NCBI GenBank assembly: GCA_012862575.1
Contig: BLSF01000013.1
Coordinates: forward strand, 620,001 to 684,000
Direction of reading: 5' to 3'
Source: Parietichytrium sp. I65-24A
Lineage: Eukaryota > Sar > Bigyra > Thraustochytrida > Thraustochytriidae
Length of the DNA: 64,000 bases
The position numbers and the translations under genes were made by a program. Below are positions 10,595-20,540 of this stretch, one piece after another; positions within the stretch are counted from its first letter, which is position 1; every line of letters starts with the position of its first letter. A model generated the notes under the pieces. That model had not been told where the DNA came from, did not search any database, and was given only the letters and a program-made list of their open reading frames with translations.

Positions 10595-12153
10595 TCTCCC
10601 ACCGGACCCCGAGGCGAGCCGGGTCGCTGACACCTTTCAAACCAAACAGCCAACGAAGTCTCCTCTCTCCCTCCCAGCCTGACAGAGACAACGCTCTCCA
10701 ACAACGAGCGACTGATTGATTGAAAGGTTGATTGTATGATTGAGTGATTGCAAGTCAACCGACACACAGACAGTGTCGAGGACCCTATTACCGGCAGTGT
10801 GTACCTCCAGCAATCCTGTGGGTACGGTACTGACTGTGAGTACTATCAGTGATTGTGAGAGTACGTACTACGTACGTTTCGTTCTGGACTGCACAAAGAA
10901 GGAACGATAAGAAACGATAAGACGAACGATGAGCAACTCTTATCACGTAGATAGAGACATCCTTAGCAGTCACGCCTTTTCCAGTCGCACGAAGACCGCC
11001 CTGGGCGTGTGTACACTGCTAAGAAATATGGTAATAAGTGCTAAGCGGCGCATGAGAGAGCCCACGAGGCACCTCTCGCCAGGACGTAGGCGATGGCATT
11101 AACTGTGAGTAGAAGTCAGCGGAAAATAGACTTTGCGGTAGATGAGAGACGTAGGTTCGGGGGGTGAGATTGAGGATCCTATGCAGGGCTAGTATTTTTC
11201 ATGGGTGGAGGTGGTAGTGGTGTGTAATTGTTGTTCCACCTTGAGTTTTGGAGTGAGAAAGCTGAGAGCCTGAGGCTCTCTGCATTGTCGATTGTCGGAA
11301 CGATGAAGGTTTTATGAAAGTGAAACTATGACCGAAGATCGTTATAGTCTTCTCAGAATAGCTAGACTGGACACGTCTAAATATTCTGAATTCTGAATTC
11401 AGCTTTTTTCCAGCTGCTATCCTGTCGTCCATAGCAGGCTAAATAAAGCATACTGCTAACCGTACGAGTAAGATCGAGTAAGTACTGTTTGCATTTTGGA
11501 ACTGCTTTTCTTCGACTTGAAGGTAATTTTACAGAAACATACAGAAACAGTAAAAAAAGAAAACGTTTCGGAACTGATTGTGTGAGAGAGTTGGGCAAGT
11601 GAAGCCACGAAGTGAGAGCGTAAACAAACCCTATCGGAAGGTGGGGTGGGGGTTGTTGGGGAGTTGAACGAATCGTACTGGCGCAGGCTTTTTTAGTTGA
11701 AGAGACTCAACGTCTTGGTTCGCTTCCGTGTGATTTTTCGTACTTGAAACCTTTGAGAGCACAGATTCTGCAAGCTCAAGGTGCCTCGCATGGCTTGTTT
11801 TCACAGACGATGGTGCCCTGATTCTGAAAGCTTCTCAATAACTGGAGATGATTCTTCGCCCAATTAAGATATTACAATTCTATACAGCTGGAGGAAATTT
11901 TCGAGAGGTCGCCTATGAAGCTTGCTCAAACGCAACTCTTCCCGCTGACGCGGGACATGAATACTTTTATTTTTCGCCTCTTTAAAAGACTTCCCAAAGC
12001 CCCGGCTCACTTCAATGAGCTGAGCTTACTTTTAGGGCCGAGCTACCAATTTTGGCCCCTGGCATCTTTTCTCGCCACAATTGCTTCAAGCAAATTACGA
12101 GGAGCTTTTTCAGGGAGTGCAGCGAATCCTGTGCAAAGAAAAGAACGCTCTCT
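10595..12153. other. intergenic, no gene seen
   Basis: This region lies between two minus-strand genes. It contains degenerate TGATTGAT/TGATTGAA repeats at about 10708-10752 and a GTACGTACTACGTACG near-palindrome around 10861. No open frame looks coding. Confidence 0.5.
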
Positions 12154-12996
12154 TCAACTCTGTGGCGCCGTGAATGTGTACAATTTGGCATCTCTTACAA
12201 GCTTTGGCCAAGTCATGCGCGTCAAGCAAACGGGACAGCTTCCATCCTCCGGTATAATCTTGCCGACTTGATCCTCCAAAAAATATGAAGCCAAGCACAC
12301 TGGATGCGCCTGGAGAGGACAAGGATCTTCATCTTCCCCCCTCTCATTGAAGCACCACAGTATAGGCCGACCAGGATCGAAGCCTTGGTCACATAACAGA
12401 CACTTGATCGGCTCCAACTCCGAATCCGCACTTTCGGTCACAATCGTTTGCACCCCGAAGAGTGACTTGCAACGATCAAACGCATCCTTTATAGGGCCGC
12501 ATTGTACCTGCATGTGCGGCTTGAGCTTCAGACTCGTGGGTAGGATACTGGCGACACTCTTGGGCACTGACGAGTGTGCCATCTGCTCAAAAAACTCCCG
12601 ATACTCGTCGGTTACAAAATTCACAACCAGAGGAAACTGAGAGTAGGGGCAGCATTCACACAGCAGCGTTTTGAGCTCCACAAGCTTGCGTTTGACGGAC
12701 TGTGCTCCCAGGCCTTTCTTCCCGTTCAGCGCCCCATACTTTTGCATCTCATTTTTGCACAGCCTCGCCGAGTAAGGGTGCTGCCACGAGTACTCGAACG
12801 ACAGCGCCGAAAACCTCGTCGGGAATCCCAGCACCACGCAAACCATCTCCCATTCGTGCTTTCGCGTGCGTTTCGCTCCGCCTTTCCGCGCTCCGTTGTG
12901 CTGTCTCAACCTCCGTGATGGATCCGTCGTGTACCCCACATAAGTGCGAACTCCACGAGCTTTGCCTTCCGTGGGAGTCAGAAGATAGCAGCACTG

Positions 12997-13031
<35 letters not shown>

Positions 13032-13104
13032 CCTCTGGGGCCTGTGATGATCCTCCCGCTTCGCACTCGCCGCCCAAAGACTGCGTCGCTTCGTCATCTT
13101 CCAT
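12154..13104 (-). CDS. SLX1: SLX1 structure-specific endonuclease subunit (GIY-YIG nuclease plus RING-type finger)
   Basis: The product is 316 residues. SLX1, with its partner SLX4, cuts branched DNA such as Holliday junctions and flaps in the nucleus. The GIY-YIG domain is clear: CYLLTP for the first strand, YVGYTTDPSRRLRQHNG for the YIG strand with the catalytic Arg, and SFEYSWQHP carrying the catalytic Glu. The C terminus holds the characteristic zinc-binding RING/PHD-like finger (CLLCDQGF, CPLQAHPVC, CPVCLTRMTW). The ATG at 13104 is chosen because no earlier in-frame ATG exists. An alternating Val-Ser tract, encoded by a pure hexanucleotide repeat, sits immediately before the nuclease fold and is not part of the family. 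Confidence 0.93.
12997..13032 (-). repeat. hexanucleotide (ACCGAC/GGTGTC-type) coding repeat in SLX1
   Basis: About five tandem copies of a 6-bp unit encode (Val-Ser)n just upstream of the GIY-YIG domain. Length changes by whole units would keep frame. Confidence 0.9.
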
Positions 13105-13823
13105 CGCTATTGCCAAGCGACTCGCATGCGAACCTTCGCTCTTTCTTTCAAAGCTCCAATCCAACTCTTCCTGGCATTGTCTTCACTGTCAATTCTGTCA
13201 ATTCAATGAAAATTGTTGAGTGTTGACAGTGATTCGTAGTTCTCGTAGAAACTTACTGTTAATAAACGTTTGCTTCATTCTGTCAGTTAGTGATTAGCTT
13301 GCTGGACTTGCTGGACGATGATTTTGCGGGGAGTGAGTGAGGCACGATGCACGTGAATTGATGCTGCCTATTAACGAGTCAGAGCGTGTCAAGTCGGCAC
13401 TCTGTGTTCTGCGACGATTGTTCGACCGGTAGCGCGAACGTACTGGCTCTACGACGGTGCAATGATGTGCAATCGTTCGTCTAGTGCTAGTGCTCCTCTG
13501 TGCTACAGCACGCTTGCTTGACATGAAACGCGAAGGAATGGAGAGGGTAACACGAGCGTTTGAGTACAGTATCGAGACATATCGCCGTCGTTGTTCATGG
13601 CGTTGGGTGTTCGCGAGCTTTGCAGAATTCAGAACTCAGAAAGAGGTTGGAGGATTTGGATAGGTGATCAGGGGGGAGTGACTGACTGACGAAAAGCGAG
13701 GATGATTGGGATTCGGGAAGAGAAAGAGATGTCTGTGAAAACCATGAGCAATTTATTGAATGGATATAAGATTGGCTCGCAACACTGTGCCATGTGAGAC
13801 GCGCAAGACTTTTTGGTGAGTAA
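13105..13823. other. intergenic, no gene seen
   Basis: This is the leader side of SLX1 and the 3' side of CSE1, both on the minus strand. It is AT-richer than the flanking genes, with no coding signal beyond short chance frames. Confidence 0.5.
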
Positions 13824-16802
13824 TTATTGAATGTTGACACCTGCGTCCGCGCAGATTTTCAAAAGTTGGGACCCGAATGCCTCATCAAGAGATCGCAGTA
13901 GCGTTGGGTATTTTCCTGGCTCCTGAGCGGAAGCGGCGCCCAAAGTCTTGGCGAAGAAGACTTTTGCATCGGGAATCTCACCAAATGGATCGCGCTCCTC
14001 GGTCTGCGCATACACGATTTTTGCAAAGGAGGACGAGTAGCCGCTTTCCTCCAGCTCGTTGAGGGATTCCTCCTGGGATTTGGTTCCTGGCCCGGTAGCC
14101 CTGGCGTCAAACATAGATATGATTGCCTGAATAATTTTTGTCCAGACCGGGGTCTGCTGGATAGAACGGCACTCGCAAATAACTTTGGTAAGCGCGATGA
14201 TGCAAGCCTTCCGCTCCATCTCGGAGTGGATTCTGGAAGTAGATGGTAACCAGACCTCCGCCAGGATCTGCTGAAATAGGTTTGGGCTGCTGGAGTTCAT
14301 GACAGCCTCAACTGGCTCCGCGCCGTGCTTGCCGACAAGAACCGAGAGGAAGTAAACCACCGATACGACAATCTTGAGTCCCAGCGTCTGGAGTCGGGTA
14401 AATACGACTTGCAAAATTTCTTTCAAGTGCTCGCTGTACACTTCGGGCGGTGAAAACTCGACAATGCCGACGAGAAGCTTGAAACTAAGGTCGGCTGTAC
14501 TCGAAAGACTGAGTAGCTTCTGAAAGACACCAAGCAGACCTTTCATCCAGTTTGGGTTGGCTCCAACTGTTTCTGCCGCAGCTCTACGCAAGTACGCCTC
14601 CTCGAGACGCACCAAGGCTGGGATGTTACCGCGATTCTCCCACACAATTGGCCGAAGAAGCACTGGGAATAAATCCTTGTAACCTTGGGAAAGTGGTGGT
14701 GGCCGGAGCTCTAATAGCATAGCCATCATCTGGAATACATATGCAGTGAGCTCGCCGACATCCTGCTGCAACACGTAGTTGAAGCCTGGAGTGAGTTGCT
14801 CCTCGTACTGAAGTACGAGCTCTGGCTTCTGCTTGCAAGAAGTTCGAACCAGAACGGCGATGGACTCGAATAGGTAATGAATAAAAACAGGATTTTGCGG
14901 CTTCTCCACCACGCGGCCAAGGATCGACTTGAGCTTGGAGAGTACTATCGGGGCCGCAGCAGTGACCTGATCCGGCTGCGCGCGAACGAGCAAGCGCATA
15001 ATAGCTTTGGAGAGGTACTCGTTGTCCAGACCTCCCTCATCTGACTCTAATTTTGCGAACAGATTAAGCAGAGCTCCCTCCAGGATTGGGGTAAGAAGTT
15101 CTGGGCCGTGGACATAAGTCTGCTGCATAATCCCGTCGCTGCCTTTCACGCGCATGATGAAAACTCGCTCAAGAGCTGCTGCTGCATAGGTATGGACAAC
15201 AATAGACTCTGCCTTCAGCAACTCAACAAGCCCTGGCAGAATTGCCTCCACGACATTTGCTGGCATCTGATACCGGAATGTGGAGAAGAATTTGACAAAA
15301 TCTGCCTTGACTACCGGGTGGTCATTTGAACTGCCGTCCTTCAAACCTGGGAAAACGAACCTCTCGAAAAATGAGCCCACGTTCACGTTTGGGTTTACCT
15401 CTGACACGCCCGCAACATAGGTGTAGCGCTTCGCCGCGAGCGCAATCATCAGAGTGATAGCAGTATCCATGTGAGACCAGTTCTTGCTGGGGTTGCTAGA
15501 ATACTCCTGAATGAGCTGATTCATGATACCCTCGCAAAGGCTGCTCGTTGCCTGCTCGAAGTGGGTGCACATTCCGCGGATCATGTCGCAAGCGCCACGG
15601 CGGCGAGTATCGCTGTCTGAGCCATCAACGTCCCTTCGGATGTACTCCATCGGGTTATCCTCGAAGTTCTCCTGGTCATGCTCGCTGAGTCTAATATTTG
15701 GGACTACTACCTTCGAAACAATCTCGTTCAAATGAGGCTTGAAGAGCCCAGTCAGACGCGTGTTGCTTACCATGGCCGTCAAGTATTGCAAACCCGTTGT
15801 GGCAAGCTCGTCAAACCGTGGCTCCTGGGTCGGCTTGGTCAAAAGGCCCCAGGCAAGCTCTACGAATGATGGAATGTAAGGATTAAAGTCCTCTTCGTAC
15901 TTGATGGAGAATCTTTTGACGTTCTCGAGTACTGCTGCCTGCACCTGCTCCACAGGGCCGGGCCTGTCATCGTCTTCAGCGAGAGAGTTGTTCTCGTACT
16001 GTAGCATGGCTTTGAAGTACGTAGACCATTGTTCCAGGTGGTCTTCGACGTACTCGGGCAGGTCAATGGCTGTCAGAGAGTAGAAGATACGCGCAAGCAA
16101 GCGCAGCGAGGCAAGGATGTGCTTTTGCACCTCAGGGGTTGTGTTTGGCTGTGAAAGCATCTCCACCAGACGGCCAAACAGAGTGAGCATTGGCTCCTGG
16201 AAATGCTTCAAACATTCGAGCAAATCAATTCTTGCTTCGTCGTTGTCGATTACGCCCCTGAACCTCTTAAAGAGAGCGTTTGCAGTTTCGAGCAGACCAA
16301 TGATGGTTGGAAAGTCTTGCGAAGTTGCAAGCTTGCTAGTCAACTCTGGCAAAAGATTCTGCCATTTCCTTGGGAAGTCGCTTTGTCCAATAAGACGAAC
16401 CGCTTCCGTAAGCTGCGGCCTCGCCCGTGGATTCACCATGCACATGAGCGTCAAGAGATGGGTCTTCATCTGCACCTTCTCGTTCTCGCTTAGGACGTCT
16501 TCATTCTATCGTGGCAATGCTGCGTCAGATATCCAGCCCCTCAATCATCTCGGTCATAGCATAAAATGCACAGCAAGAAAGATGGTGCGCCTTAAACTTA
16601 CCCAGTACTTCTTCACCATGTTTTTAAAGTATACCGCCGCAGCCTGCTGAATATGTGGCGTGCTCTCCTTCTCCATCAAAATCAGCAGCCCGAGCGCAAA
16701 CCCCGGCTTCCTCTCCATCTCCACTAGCATTCGCTCCGCATCTTTGCGCCCTTCGCCCGCCAAGAAGCTTCGCTGAAGCAGGTTTGCAATTTCTCCCTCC
16801 AT
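13824..16802 (-). CDS. CSE1: exportin-2 (CSE1/CAS), importin-alpha re-exporter
   Basis: The product is 960 residues from two exons, 16602-16802 and 13824-16505, joined across a 96-bp phase-0 intron (GTAAGT donor, ATAG acceptor). CSE1 is a HEAT-repeat karyopherin that carries importin-alpha back to the cytoplasm with Ran-GTP. Exon 1 gives the importin-beta N-terminal segment (AERMLVEMERKPGFALGLLI, then AAVYFKNMVKKYW). Exon 2 continues with the CSE1-specific region, including GQSDFPRKWQNLLPEL, and runs to the CAS C-terminal domain. Length matches the family (about 960-970 residues). The first exon matches the family N terminus, which the long open frame alone lacks. The gene lies head-to-head with the candidate gene at 17159, with 356 bp between starts. 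Confidence 0.96.
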
Positions 16803-17158
16803 TTCTCTGCAATCTTCTTCCCAGCACTATCTGTCAATCCCCAGCCCCGCGCGTACACATTCACATCTGCGTCAGCTCATCACATCTCGCGACTTTTGAT
16901 CAACCTCACACACGCACAGCCACTTTTTTTTCTCTTTTCCCTGCACTGCCAAACCTTGACTTACCCTAACACTTCACCTCCCTGCGCACTCTTCCAGCGA
17001 CCCAGTGTCTGCGCGCACTGCACCTCTCCTGTGAATCGCAGGAGCGAGTGTAACTTTCTTCCTCTGTGCTAGTTTTGGATATTTCGCTCTCCCTTTCATC
17101 TCTCTCTCTATCTCTGTCTCTCTCTCTCTCTGTCTGTGTTGGCGGAATTGACTGGAAC
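16803..17158. promoter_or_regulatory. shared upstream region of CSE1 and a divergent candidate gene, with CT tract
   Basis: This 356-bp interval between two divergent starts ends in a pyrimidine tract (CTCTCT/TCTGTCTC) at about 17096-17135, just before the ATG at 17159. The tract reads GA in the CSE1 direction. Promoter status is inferred from position. Confidence 0.35.
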
Positions 17159-17683
17159 ATGGCACGCTACGCAGCGGCTAGCGCTTCGGGTAAGGTGGTT
17201 GAAAGCTGAGTTTTGAAAGGAGGACACTCAGCGCGGGTGCTACCCTTTGATTAGAGATTGCAGTAAGAAGGGAAAGGAGTTTCGAGAAAAGTAAGTGAAG
17301 TGTTGGATGAGACCGTCAGATTGTGTTCCTTTTTTCTTTCTTTCTTTCTCGCAATGAATTTACTGAATTCTGGTGTTTTGCTCTCTTCTTTTGAGCTGAT
17401 AGATTCTTCGCTGAGGTGTTTTGAACCAAATTAAAACTTGACAATCATTTGTTTCTTACTAATTTAAAGCGTTTTAAAATGAACATGTCGCCTCGGAGCA
17501 GCGAATGCGGTTGCGATTCTCTTGGCCTTGCGCTTGATGTTGTTGGGGATCGACTTCCACCCACAGGTGCGGGATCCGGGACCCAAGACCCGGAGGAGCG
17601 GGTTCCTGCCGAGAGAACCGGAGATGACTGCCGTGTTGTTTGCCGCGGATCGAAGAGCTGCCGGAGTAGCGGGTTCCTGCTGA
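17159..17683 (+). CDS. candidate spliced small membrane protein
   Basis: Exon 1 (17159-17189, MARYAAASAS plus one base) ends at a GTAAGG donor. A second exon from 17502 (after GGAGCAG) would continue in frame as a hydrophobic stretch, NAVAILLALRLMLLGIDF, then a polar tail (PREPEMTAVLFAAD) to TGA at 17681. An optional 27-nt internal exon (17263-17289), bounded by TTGCAG and GTAAGT, also keeps frame. The product is about 70 residues with one transmembrane helix. I do not recognise the family. Support comes from the fit of splice phase with a membrane helix; the long intron is unlike its neighbours. A 71-bp duplication altered its 3' end (next entry). Confidence 0.35.
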
Positions 17684-17731
17684 GAGAACCGGAGATGACT
17701 GCCGTATTGTTCGCCGCGGATTGAGGAGCTG
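17597..17731 (+). repeat. 71-bp tandem duplication over the 3' end of the small membrane-protein candidate
   Basis: The copies start at 17597 and 17668 and share about 64 aligned bases with roughly five mismatches. In the second copy GCCGCGGATTGA gives Ala-Ala-Asp-stop; in the first the same place reads GCCGCGGATCGA. The old stop is therefore lost in copy 1, and reading shifts frame into copy 2 because 71 is not a multiple of three. Confidence 0.85.
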
Positions 17732-17739
17732 CAAGGTTC

Positions 17740-18395
17740 GAGCTGCGTGCTCGCCAAGGCTGGCCTGAGGCTTCAAAGAGGCTTCAAAGCCTAGACCGCA
17801 AATGACTATTTTCAAGTTTTAAGTTTTTATTTTTTCCAACAAAAAATTAGGAAGAATTTTTATTTTTTTAATTTTAAATTTAAATCTTGGTGACGGTTTT
17901 TCTGAATTCTACATCCTTCGTCTAATGGCACTGCTACCGCTGGACTACCTCGCGTTGATATTTTAAAATATACAATTATAGATGTAAATATAAAACGTAT
18001 AATCGCAATACGCCTCCAGATCTGTGTCACAGTGGCACTATGACAGACGCACTGCAGATTTGGAAGCTTGTCTTTGAATGAAGCCACTTGCTGCTCATCG
18101 TTGCTAGTATGCTGGCAAAAAGTTAAGTGCCCAAATCGAAAGGATTGAAACTTTCAAGGCTTGAACTATGAATTGTGCTAAAGGGTTGGCTGGTTCGTCT
18201 GGGTCTGAATGCATTCTGCATTCTGATCATCGACCGTGCATAGACGAGGACGCGCGTTGGAATGGAATCCTTTTTTTTTCAATGGTTCAAGATATTGTTT
18301 CATGTCTGTAGGTTTTCTGTATATCATAAGATGCAGGACAATGGATGCAGGTCGTTTATTTACAATTGCGAATACATGGGATGGCCGATGCTCAA
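17740..18395. other. AT-rich intergenic stretch
   Basis: Runs of A and T around 17815-17890 and 17940-18000 make this the most AT-rich part of the region. No coding signal and no tRNA-like cloverleaf was recognised. Confidence 0.5.
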
Positions 18396-18728
18396 TCAAG
18401 TGATGCGCACGGCGGAAGAACGCACGTTAATCCTCACGCTCTCGCTGCTGGCCGCGCTGGTGGACACGAAGAGCTGCTCGCCGTGCCGCGCGAGGACCTT
18501 TGCTGGAACCCACTCGCCTCTTGAGTTCAAGACCTCGATGCTGGTATTTTCGACTGGCACGGACATGAGGTGCTTGGCCTTGCGTTCCTCTGCCCGTTTC
18601 CGTGCAAAGTATCTCATGTTCGCGGCCTCCATCTTCATCGCGAGCTCCGCGCTGTTCAACTTGTACATCTTCGGCTTTCGAGCAGACGGGGATTTGGACT
18701 CGTTCCGTGAAGCGCATGTATTGCCCAT
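18396..18728 (-). CDS. small basic protein with a predicted N-myristoylation/palmitoylation signal
   Basis: The product is 110 residues. It starts MGNTCASRNESK: Gly2 with Ser/Thr-type context and Cys5 fits a dual acylation signal that would anchor it to the inner face of membranes. The middle (about residues 20-55) is a Lys/Arg/Glu-rich amphipathic helix (MYKLNSAELAMKMEAANMRY, ARKRAEERKAKH). The end looks like a small beta-rich domain (GEWVPAKVLARHGEQLFVST) reminiscent of SH3/Tudor-like strands. I do not recognise the family. Codon use is coding-like, with many C/G third positions. The acylation is a prediction from the first residues only. Confidence 0.6.
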   Translation of the reverse strand: MGNTCASRNESKSPSARKPKMYKLNSAELAMKMEAANMRYFARKRAEERKAKHLMSVPVENTSIEVLNSRGEWVPAKVLARHGEQLFVSTSAASSESVRINVRSSAVRIT

Positions 18729-19965
18729 CGCCCCTTTTCTACTTGTCCCTCTCGCCTTGAGCAGCAGCTAAACTCCCCGAAAAGATCACGCGACCAGCCA
18801 ACGTCCTTCGCGCTTCCGAACGTGGCTGTTTCGAGTTTGGCCGAGTTGAACGCGACAACGCTCCCATCGATCACTGACAGGTTGACAGATTTTGACAGAA
18901 TTCACTTCAAACATTCAACTCCAACTCTTTCAAACATTCAACTCCAACTCTTCCCAACTCGAAAAGTATCATTGCCGCTGAACTGTTCAAGTACCGGTAA
19001 TTATACAGTACATAGAAGGTCACAGGCTCTGAGCCTACGCCCAAATTGCTGAACTCTGAACTACTGTGGCTACTGTGGCGGCCAAACACGGCCAAACACT
19101 TAGGTCGAGAAGTATAGAAAGTATAGAGAGAAACAGAGAGCTCATTACCTACTAGTTATAATTAGTGGTAATTAGCAGGTTCAGCTCACTCACACAAAGA
19201 ATGAATGTTCCGAGAATCTCATTGAATGTTCTATGTTGATTTTAAGAATGTGAAAATGAATGAATTATGTTAAAATGAATGTGAATGAAAAGAAGAGAGA
19301 GAAAGAAGCGCTCGTCTACCCCACCTTCCAGCCGATGGTCGTATAAGATCACTCGAAATCCTCTTTGTGCTTCACTTTTCCTATCGACTGTGCTATTTTG
19401 ACACTGAACCAATTCGGTTCTCGTACACAGTGTAGTCGATTGCCAATTGAGTGGGTTTTGCTTCTTCGCACTCTTCGCATCTGCCGAGAAACTGGAAACG
19501 ATCGGATGCCAACGTCACGTTTTTTATTGGAGCATCGGCCCTCACTCTCCCAAGGCTGGCAAACCATCCCACATATTCAATCGAGTCCTCTCAAGTCCTT
19601 GAATGTTCGCCGCAGCACTGCTGAACCGCTCCCACTCGAAGAGTGTAATAACTTGAATTCTGCGATGTGGGCGATTGCTGCTCTATGTTTCTCGTATGGT
19701 TTCGATTCAAGTTTGCATAGCTTGAGAGTCTCAGGAGGCTTCAGAGTCTCAAAAGGCTTCAGAGCCTCGCGGCGGTAATTTATTCAAGTGGTTCGCAAGG
19801 CGTACCGGTATTACACGTATTACAACGATGCCCACCAAGCTCGTCGAGAGCTTGATCAGTTGAGGGTGTTTCGCTCGCTCGCATTGAATAGGCAACTCTT
19901 TCGCAATGTAATCACAGTCAGTGTTCGTCACGAGAGTTTCATGCTCTGAGGGAGAACAAATAAAA
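18729..19965. other. intergenic, no gene seen
   Basis: About 1.2 kb containing a perfect 23-bp direct repeat (separate entry) and a short AGTCTCA/GGCTTCAGAG repeat cluster near 19729-19770. The 137-codon plus-strand frame at 19365-19778 has no coding features and is not called. Confidence 0.45.
18906..18951 (+). repeat. perfect 23-bp tandem direct repeat
   Basis: Two identical adjacent units begin TTCAAACATTCAACTCC, at 18906-18928 and 18929-18951. The repeat lies upstream of the small acylated-protein gene (minus strand), so it could fall in its promoter. No function is claimed. Confidence 0.9.
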
Positions 19966-20400
19966 TTACTTGGAGCAAGAAGGTAGGTATCCTCTTGAAC
20001 CGATTGATGCTGCAACCAGCGCTGAAGTACCCGCTAAAAAGACGCTTCGTAATGCCAAAACCAAAGACATCTCTTGGAGGCGAGGCGATTCGGGTACATT
20101 CGCTGTGAGTGCCTTAACGTGATTGCCCACGTCGTGGAACAGTTCCCATTTTTCCAATGCCTGTGTCAGCTGCTGCTGTTTTAGAATGGTGGCAGAAAAA
20201 CAGTAAGAACGAAGATATTGGCAGTTTAAAGATCTGATGTCTCTCGACGCTTGGTCCCTTCCTGCTTGATACGCAAAAGCAAGGTTCGGCAGCAGTCGTT
20301 GACGATGAAGGGTGGAATGAGTACGTGGTACAGTGTTAGTGTCTCGAGATCATTATGAACTTGGGAGCTTGAAGGAATCCTCATTTGCAGGTGAAGGAGG
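19966..20400 (-). CDS. possible unresolved gene: overlapping open frames with exon-like content
   Basis: One frame is open from about 20345 down to a stop at 19966 (about 126 codons) with no early ATG. It encodes helical stretches such as QALEKWELFHDVGNHVKAL and SLVLALRSVFLAGTSALVAA. Another frame, starting with an ATG near 20375 (MRIPSSSQVHNDLETL, then YHVLIPPFIVNDCCRTLLL), covers its first half, and a third frame continues past its end. A strong acceptor (pyrimidine tract then AAAACAG) lies just before QQLTQALEKW. This fits a spliced gene whose donors I cannot place, or a decayed one. No family is recognised. Confidence 0.25.
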
Positions 20401-20540
20401 CAAGGTTTGCAATTATATGCGAACGAGTCTCGCCGACTTGTCGGCTTGGGTCGATGCGGTGAAACGCGAGTCCTATTTTATTAGACTACTTTGAGACATT
20501 GTTGAACTACACGTCATTCTTTTGAATTTTGAACATTACA

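Noticed and set aside
12749-13226. Plus-strand Pro-Thr-rich and other frames opposite SLX1
   Set aside because: Antisense to the GIY-YIG coding sequence and its hexanucleotide repeat.
19365-19778. 137-codon plus-strand frame
   Set aside because: No protein-like pattern or family; overlaps short direct repeats.
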